From NCBI GenBank assembly GCA_002077065.1, contig NAJO01000008.1, forward strand, positions 620,001 through 684,000: 64,000 nt of DNA. Direction: 5' to 3'. Every line of letters starts with the position of its first letter. Position 1 is the stretch's first letter. The notes beneath the pieces are model-generated. The model did not search any database, was not told the origin of the DNA, and was given only the letters and a program-made list of their open reading frames with translations. The position numbers and the translations under genes were made by a program. Positions 55,596-64,000 of the stretch are shown here, one piece after another. The stretch is from Cryoendolithus antarcticus. Its lineage: Eukaryota > Ascomycota > Dothideomycetes > Cladosporiales > Cladosporiaceae.

Positions 55596-58240
55596 ATGGG
55601 CAACAGCTCTTCCAAGGACTCCCACAGCGGACAACGGCAGGCTGGACCTCCTGCCCGTTCCTCATCACCGACCTCTTCGAACCCGGCGAGAGATGCAGCA
55701 ACCGAGCGATTTGTAACACAAATATATGGCCCACGTGATCATGGAGGGAACAGCGGGAGGGGGAGCCGCCACGACTTGTCCTTCCTACACATCGGTGGCC
55801 GAGATCGTGGAGACTCTGATGCGCCCGAGCGACCCAGGGAGACGAAACAGGAGCGAGAGGCACGGAGAGCAGAGAGGGAGAGAAAGGACAGGGCTAAGGA
55901 GCGGGACCGGAGTATGAAAGAAGAGAATATTGATGGAGGGTTCCTTGTCACGCTAGGAGTCTACACTGGCACCGAGGACTACAGCAAGGCCGTTGTGAGG
56001 CAGTTGCAAATCGAGAGACGGCTGGCTCCGTTCTGGAAAGGACTCAATGATCATTCGGATTCCTGGGCGGAGCACCAGCTCGTAGCAGCTGCGAGAGGAC
56101 TCCCCATACCTGCGGCTGATGAGGTCCCTGCCGATATGGTGCGCAGCAATTCTGGCATGTCAGACGACCGACGCTCCGACGTGAACCTCAATAACCTAAC
56201 GATACCCATCTCTTCGCGATCTCAATCCTACCAATCTGACAGATCAGCGAATCTCTCAGCCTCACATCCTGCGTTCTCGCTCTCTGGCAGTCTGACACCG
56301 ACGACCACTTCGAGCACTGGACAGCTCTTTCGTGGTCGAGCAAAGACACTAGCTTCCCTGGCAAGTGGGAACAAAAGCTCCTCATCATCGGACCTGACAC
56401 CTCAGGAGACACGACTACCTCACGATCCTTATGTAAATGGACTACCTATCGAAGCCTATCTCTACCGCGAAGTTTTGGAATGCCCCATCTGCTTCATGTA
56501 CTACCCACCCTACCTCAACAAAACACGATGTTGCGATCAGCCAATTTGCTCCGAGTGCTTTGTGCAAATCAAGCGACCTGACCCACATCCGCCTGAACAT
56601 GAGCAACCGGGCCAACAGCGAGCGCCAGAAGAAGAAGCCGATCTACTCGTATCCGAGATCGCAGCTTGCCCTTTCTGCGTCGCACCAGAGTTTGGCGTTA
56701 CCTACGATCCACCACCATTCCGGCGAGGTCTAGCATATGCTCAAGCTTCATCACCGAATCCGTTCCGGAATGCAACATCGGCGACATCCTCACAGACCTC
56801 ACTTCCCACGTTGATGACGAATCGGAGACGTACAACGTCCCTCTCGGCTTCGGCTCCATCAGTGATCACCACAGATCGGGTGCGGCCTGATTGGGCCAGC
56901 AAGTTGGCTGACGCGAGAGCACATGCACTCCGCCGGTCTGCTGCTGCTACGGCACTGCATAATGCTGCGTATGTGCTGGGTAACGTCCAGCCAGGAGATC
57001 TGCAAGCACGTGGGCTGACGTTCGGTCGGCGGCGAAGAACGTTGTTTGGGGACAGTCCGAGCGCAAGTGGGAGTGGCACGCCACGCGAGCCAGCCGGTGA
57101 GTTGCTTGCGGCTTCACGCTTTCTGATCCATTTTGTACTGACATCAACGCAGAAGGGACTGACCTGTACCCTGGTCGCGGAAGCTCTCGACGAGCACGTG
57201 TCGAAGACATCGAGGAGCTGATGATGATGGAGGCCATCCGATTATCACTTGCAGCTGAAGACGAGCGAAAACGAAGGGATGACAAGGAGATGCAGAAAGA
57301 GCACAAGAAGAAGGCGAAAGAAGCCAAGAAAGAGGCCAAGGCAGCCGAGAAGATCGCCAAGAAGGGAGGTGGCGGGAGCAGCACTTCACTCTACCCCTCA
57401 GGAACCAATGACAGTGTCAGCACGTGGGCATCGACGAGTATGGCACGATCGACGAGCAATCTAGGGCAACAGCCGATCATCCCAGAGGAGGAGATCCAAG
57501 GAAAGGGCAAGGCACCGGTACAAGACTTTGCAGGCTACAACCCTCTCACGGAGCCGACCTCAACCCTGAATAATGAGCTCGGACCAGAACGTCAGTCTTC
57601 TGGCTCACAGTCACCTCCGAACGGTCGGACGCGCGCGACCTCAAACCCACAACGCCATCTAGAAGAGTCACGCGCAATGCTCCAGCCCTCCGGCTCATCT
57701 CCAATACCCATGCCAACCATGTTGAGCCACCATCGCCAAGTCTCGAGCGCCTCATCGGTGTCTTCCTACGTCGACTCGACGCCAGGCAGCTTGCGCGATA
57801 TCTCCGGTAACCCTTCACCTGGCGTAGGAGGCCCAGATGTCTCGGCCGGGGGCAGCATAGACGGCACACCAACCACGGAGCCCATGCTGAACTTCCGATC
57901 ACTAGCCGCAATGATTGGCGCCGAAGATAGTACTGGCGCGCTCGATAAGCCGAGTCACCAGAACGAGCACCTCGAGCACGCATCGCCACCGCCGGAGCAG
58001 ACTGCCACGCTCGCGGAGCCTAACAGACCTCGTGGGGATAGTGGCGAGAGTAGTGCAAGCGTGCCACCTCCTATCTATGTGGAAGAGAGTCCGGGCGAGC
58101 GCTTGCCACCAGGGATCGATGGGATGGATGAGGATGAGATTACACCTGCACCTAGGAGAAGGGTAGTAGGAGATGTGGATTCGAAGCATGCGGAGTTCAG
58201 CTTGATTAACGAAGGGGAGGTTAGGGAGGCGGGGTTGTAA
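55596..58240 (+). CDS. SIP5: SIP5-like protein with Cys-rich zinc-finger region
   Basis: Exons 55596..57096 and 57153..58240, with a 56-nt intron (GTGAGT..CAG); 862 aa. ATG 55596 gives [10 protein letters not shown], a good N-myristoylation site (Gly2, Ser6). The conserved N-terminal block has [19 protein letters not shown] and [20 protein letters not shown]. The centre has a RING-like Cys pattern near 296-358: [20 protein letters not shown], then PICSECF and ACPFC. After the intron come the helical, Lys-rich [20 protein letters not shown] (UIM-like) and [19 protein letters not shown], then a long Ser/Pro-rich tail. Yeast Sip5 links the Reg1-Glc7 phosphatase to the Snf1 kinase in glucose signalling. 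Membrane attachment is inferred. Confidence 0.9.
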
Positions 58241-58475
58241 GGGATCGCGATATGACAAGGCGTTTTGGCGGGTTTGGGGCCTCGTGGAGTCATGATTGGG
58301 AATGTGAGAGGGTCGGCAGAGCACGCAGTCTCTCTATGGAGCCTTAGTGAGCAAATTTGGCTTCATGGCTCGGTGGCGGGCAGCATCAGGTAGGCGTTAT
58401 TGGTAGATAACCATTGACATATCTGAGGAGCGACCATGCGCTGCGCCCTGGCATAACGCATAGATACTGCTTCCG

Positions 58476-59145
58476 CTACACAGGAAGATCTTTATGTGCC
58501 CTTTCATTTGCCCCAGCCCGATCTCCAGCAACCTGTAATCCCTTCGCCAGGTATGGTCCCACGACCGGAATGTTGTACGCGAACCCTGCGATCGTCTTGA
58601 AGAACTCCTGTAGCACATGGTCAGCTTCTCGTCCTCGCGTTTACTGGTACTCCATCTTGCCCATCTCTTTGGGAGCGTTGCCGTCTCTCTCTCCTGACCA
58701 TAGCAAGTGGACTCACCCCAAACAGCACAAACATCCCATACCCCTCCACCACCATCCCAACCAACGTCCACTTCACCAGAATCAACACGATCCCTGCCCA
58801 GAACGCCAGACTACCCTTCCACTTGTTCTTCCGTGCGAAGAATACGAATGTACGTTGGGGTCCTAGCAGTAATGTGATGCCGATGAGGAAGAGGATATTG
58901 CCCATGGCGAGCAATGCGCGATCAAAGAAGAGGATCAGGCCGAAGATGAGGAAGAAGATACCTAAGAGGGAGGGGTGTTAGTGCGGGACGTGGAGGGGGA
59001 GGGCAAGGGGGAGGGCGTACCTACCGCCGCTGCAGAATGCTACACCGATCTCTGAGAGACATTGTGATCAGTATGAGTCGTAAAAGGGGACCTATGGATG
59101 GACGTGAAACCCACTCTGCGAATCTGACAGCCATAGCGTAGGCAT
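58476..59145 (-). CDS. GOT1: Golgi transport protein Got1
   Basis: Four exons: 59145..59115, 59051..59025, 58961..58717, 58607..58476; 144 aa, the family's usual size. Exon 2 is only 27 nt. Spliced, the start reads MPTLWLSDSQKIGVAFCSGG, and the phases match throughout. Four TM segments are present: IFFLIFGLILFFDRALLAMG, NILFLIGITLLLGPQ, GSLAFWAGIVLILVKWTLVG and a shorter EFFKTIAGFAYNIPVVGPYL. The landmark TFVFFARKNKWKG lies between. Got1 is a small tetraspan protein of COPII vesicles and early Golgi, needed for ER-Golgi and endosome-Golgi fusion steps. The tail ends AHKDLPV. Confidence 0.93.
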
Positions 59146-59529
59146 GTTGACGAGATGTATCTCACAGCCGCGCTACAGGGAGGTTGAGTGTGAAGTGTCA
59201 GCGGATGGTTTGTATCATTGCGTCTATGACAAACGCAGAACGGACACCCCGAACATGTGCGAGCAAATGACAGGGTGTCACTTAAGAAACAGCAATGGGA
59301 GACGTGTGGTCGACGCGCAAGTTTAGCCGACGTGAACCCGGACGTGATTTAAAAGCTGTCAAGTCTGATACGAGACGTGATGGGATCGAAAGGCACCTAT
59401 CATGTAGTGGAGTTGAAGAATCGCATGTTTCAAGCTTTACCAATTGGTCTCTATCGACTTTTGAACCAAGACCCAAGCCTGCTTCCCAACACCTCATGCT
59501 CGTCAAGCCTGATCACGCCGTCGCTGCAC
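59146..59529. other. GOT1-DAHP synthase intergenic region
   Basis: 384 bp; GOT1 promoter and DAHP synthase 3' flank. No feature recognised. Confidence 0.45.
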
Positions 59530-61121
<1,592 letters not shown>

Positions 61122-62056
61122 ATGATGGCGACCGGCGGCGAGCGGAAGCGGCGGCGAGACACAATCGATGATGGTGTTCTCGACGCCCCTCCTTTCGAGA
61201 AGGTAGGTGCGAAGAACGTCGTGTGGACGAGGCAATGTACTGATCATCAGCACAGAAAGCAAAGCCAACCTTCGACGAGGACTTCGCCCTTTGGCAACCT
61301 CAAGACGTTCACAGCAGTCCATCGCGATCTTATCACTCTCAGCAACACGCATACGACAGCGATGGCCAGTCCTCCATGGTCTCGGAACCCGGGAGTCCGC
61401 AATCTCTGGACATAGACGAGGATGTCGACACACGTATGGCGGATTCCGAGCTCGATCCTCCTGATCTTGCCCATTTCTCACAATCCGCTGAAAGTAGTCC
61501 GACGTTCCCGATCTCGCCGTTGCGTTTCTCCTCCAGATCTCGGGCCCGGCTGGACTCTCAGGGCCTTTCACCTCGGCCAAACACTTCGCCACTACAGACG
61601 CACATTCGACAACGCCATCCGCAGGCTTACTTGAGCTCGGATCGCTTGGAAGTCCCATCACCTGTTGATGAAGACGAAGTGCCGACACCGCCATCGGCAG
61701 CAGATGCAGCAGGCTCGCAGCTCGAACTCCTCACCGTTAGCGACGTTGACATGCAAGGAGCGGACACTCTGCCGCGGACCTCTGTCCAGCCAGATCGAAT
61801 GTCGCAGGCTGGTAGCAATGCTACGAGTAACCTGGAGTATGAGGCGATGGACAGCGACATGGCCGAGCCATTTGTGATCCGGAAGCAGAGAGGACGCAGT
61901 GGTGCATTGAGTGAAGGTAATGAGTCGCCGATGCGACGCTCTCTGTTCGCTGATGCGACTGCGACTGCGAAAACGCGCGGTATCAGCATGGGCTTTCGCC
62001 CGGACTGCGAAAAGTGTCGATCGCGTGTACCTGGACACATGAATCACTTCTTTTGA
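61122..62056 (+). CDS. Hypothetical protein with N-terminal basic motif and C-terminal CxxC
   Basis: Exons 61122..61202 and 61256..62056, with a 53-nt intron (GTAGGT..CAG); 293 aa. Exon 1 codes for MMATGGERKRRRDTIDDGVL, with a likely nuclear signal, and the protein continues APPFEK/KAKPTFDEDFALWQP. The middle is Ser/Pro/Asp-rich and probably disordered. The C terminus is better ordered: RRSLFADATATAKTRGISMG, then FRPDCEKCRSRVPGHMNHFF with a CEKC pair and H-x3-H spacing that could bind one zinc. I do not recognise the family. The basic start, SP sites and Cys/His tail suggest a nuclear regulatory protein, by inference only. Confidence 0.8.
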
Positions 62057-62930
62057 GGATTAGTACGAACGTTTTGCCGAGCCTTTGAGCGTAAATGATG
62101 GAGCGATTCAGCATGGAACTTGTATTGCTCGATTGATAGAGGCGCAACTGGGGCTTATGAGGATCGGTAGCACATGTAGCTTGGGGTCACGCATTGCATC
62201 GGATCGGGTACGACATGTATGAAACACCTGCATTTGACATTTGCGCAGCGCAAATAGAAGCGCCTCATGCAACACACGCATCTGGTTGAGAGCCAGCGCA
62301 GTCCACTGTGTGCAAGGTATCTCACCGCCTCGACGATGTGGTGCTCCTGGAGTCGACTTGCACGATGCTCTGGACAGATGCTAATGCAGGTGTTGCCGAT
62401 GACTGAGACGGTGTTCTATCGCAGGCGCTATACGACGAACTGCAAAGCAGTGTAAGCAATTTCCTCGTGCTATCGAGAGCGGGAAAGTCCGGTATACGAG
62501 AGCATGTCTCTCCTTGACTGCGTTCTTGAGGCATCGACCTATGCGGTCGCCACGATAGATGCACCATCAAGTCCCTCAGACCACAGGGATAGTGCCTTTT
62601 CTCGAGCGCCTCAGAGATGGCTTCACTTACGCAGGGCGCAGTGTAGCACCGCAATCGACGCCGTGTAGAAATTGAGAGTCATCTTAGTGTTCTGCATCTC
62701 GCCTCTCGTCGGCGGCGACTTCGAGAGGTCGCCCGTACAGCCTTCATGATACGTGCACAAGCATTGATCGTCAATCATTGGGGAGCCGCTTTCTCACAGG
62801 CTACGGACTCGAACCCCATTTTACGCAGTGCACAGTACGGTATCACAAGCAACCTAATCATTTCATTGAGAGAGAGCGATACTACGCTCCAAAACTCCAC
62901 GCGACCAAGCTACAGACGCCTTGGAATTCC
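62057..62930. other. Convergent spacer before phosphofructokinase
   Basis: 874 bp containing both 3' flanks. Frames at 62267-62654 look random. No repeat or RNA gene recognised. Confidence 0.5.
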
Positions 62931-64000
62931 TCAAAGTCCGTTCACCGCCTCACTCTCCTTGATAGGCAGAATCGCGGGAGACCTTCCCATGGGCGTGTAT
63001 CGGTGCAGAGCCGACTGTGGTCTTCCGGAGAGAGTATTGACCACTTCGGTCAACTGTATCCAAAATTCGTCTTTGGGTCGGCGTTGCTTCCAGTCCGTTT
63101 CCGTCTCCTCGATCACTTTCATAGGGCTAAATTTGACCTTCGCACCCCTGATACCGATTATGGACGTTGATGCGGGGTCTTCGTTGATTTGATCCTTTGT
63201 CTTTCCCGTAAAGGACTCCAGGAACTGCAGCGATTTGACACCGAAACGTACGGCTCTGACGCGATCCATCGGTGAAGGGGTCCCACCTTGTTGCACATGC
63301 CCTGGGACCGCGAATCGTGAATCAAATCGACCTTCCGCCTCATCTTTGATGATGTTAGCAACGATCTCGGTCGTGTACACCTTGCTAGCCTTCTCATTGC
63401 GTAGGATGATCTTTCCTGTTCGACTGCTTCCTTTGTCTTTCGCAAACTGGTCTTTCAAGAACTTGATATCCTCGACGAGCATCTTCAAATGGATGCCTTC
63501 TTCAGGTGTGTAGACGGCCAACGCACCAATCGACAAACCAGCGATTGTTGCTATGTAACCTGAAGCACCTCCTTGTGTTTCAACAACAAAGACACGACGA
63601 CGAGACGCGCTTGCTGATTGTTTGATCGCGTCGCAGTAGTCAATCAAAGCGTTGAGACACGTGTCGGAACCGATCGAGTACTCAGTACCCGGGACATTGT
63701 TCGAGACAGTTGCAGGCAAGATCACCATGGGAATCTTGAACGCATCATACTTTGTGCGAGCCTGGCGAAGCTCCGACAAAGCCGTGAAGCCTTCGAAACC
63801 ACCGATGATCAGAAGAGCGCCGATACGATACTTCTCGAAGCAGAACGCTGTCTTCTCCATATCCTCCGATGGCAAATCACGGTTGGTTCCAATTTCAGAA
63901 CCACCCTTGGACGCCCAGCTCTCGGCGTCTAGCCACTCAACCTCACGCACCGATCCTTCAGGCTTATCGTCATGATGCCTACACAGGCCGGGAAAGCCAT
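62931..64000 (-). CDS. PFK1: ATP-dependent 6-phosphofructokinase, C-terminal half (partial)
   Basis: Open from the right edge to the stop at 62931; about 356 residues are visible, all from the regulatory C-terminal half of the duplicated eukaryotic enzyme. The visible start reads GFPGLCRHHDDKPEGSVREV, then EWLDAESWASKGGSEIGTNR. Further landmarks: YRIGALLIIGGFEGFTALSE, PMVILPATVSNNVPGTEYSI, GSDTCLNALIDYCDAIKQSA, RVFVVETQGGASGYIATIAG, EGRFDSRFAVPGHVQQGGTP and SPMDRVRAVRFGVK. The enzyme makes fructose-1,6-bisphosphate in glycolysis, with allosteric control by fructose-2,6-bisphosphate in this half. The N-terminal catalytic half lies beyond the window. Confidence 0.95.
   Translation of the reverse strand, partial: GFPGLCRHHDDKPEGSVREVEWLDAESWASKGGSEIGTNRDLPSEDMEKTAFCFEKYRIGALLIIGGFEGFTALSELRQARTKYDAFKIPMVILPATVSNNVPGTEYSIGSDTCLNALIDYCDAIKQSASASRRRVFVVETQGGASGYIATIAGLSIGALAVYTPEEGIHLKMLVEDIKFLKDQFAKDKGSSRTGKIILRNEKASKVYTTEIVANIIKDEAEGRFDSRFAVPGHVQQGGTPSPMDRVRAVRFGVKSLQFLESFTGKTKDQINEDPASTSIIGIRGAKVKFSPMKVIEETETDWKQRRPKDEFWIQLTEVVNTLSGRPQSALHRYTPMGRSPAILPIKESEAVNGL

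Overview
This 64 kb window is nuclear DNA of a filamentous ascomycete (Pezizomycotina). A Dothideomycete is my guess from the protein families, but this was not tested. The evidence is dense single-copy eukaryotic genes on both strands and short GT-AG introns (about 33-111 nt) with CTNAC-like branch sites. It also carries fungal-specific genes (ERG6, ERG25, SLT11, TFG1, GOT1, SIP5, SFH5, HGH1, IMH1, ARA2). I saw no transposon, rRNA, tRNA, CRISPR array or bacterial operon. Exon limits were read by eye from splice sites, reading-frame continuity and family similarity.

Region 1-6.7 kb is unusual. A partial F-box-like gene is followed by two head-to-head Ser/Thr-rich genes with Apple/PAN-like modules. 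The minus-strand one is frameshifted and truncated. The plus-strand one is a large repeat-bearing adhesin-like protein with no recognisable start exon.

Region 6.7-29.2 kb holds, in order: ERG6 sterol methyltransferase, the splicing factor SLT11, a UspA-domain protein, a GPI-anchored-type protein, a ZRG17-like CDF protein, a two-TM unknown, the lipid-transfer protein SFH5, a BTB protein with a probable GC-AG intron, an acidic protein, TATA-binding protein, a Cid1-type nucleotidyltransferase, NUC1/EndoG nuclease, the Rab GTPase SEC4 and HGH1.

Region 29.4-45 kb holds an IMH1-type GRIP golgin (with two stop-free introns of length 3n), an SRPK/SKY1 kinase, ERG25 sterol C-4 methyl oxidase, TIM13 (two exons), TFG1 (TFIIF alpha), a block of degenerate repeats with a tiny basic ORF, and a YggS/PROSC PLP-binding protein.

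Region 45-64 kb holds a secreted GH78 rhamnosidase-like protein, a carbonyl-reductase-type SDR with one in-frame stop, a six-TM unknown whose stop lies 1 nt from the SDR stop, a ferric reductase, ARA2, SIP5, GOT1, DAHP synthase (with two TGACTC sites upstream), an unknown CxxC-tailed protein, and the C-terminal part of phosphofructokinase, which runs off the right edge.

Most genes are unrelated housekeeping neighbours. No biosynthetic cluster or new multi-gene system is evident. The most notable signals are the inverted Apple-domain pair, the unexplained repeats at 42.98-43.47 kb, the single-stop SDR and the non-standard introns.
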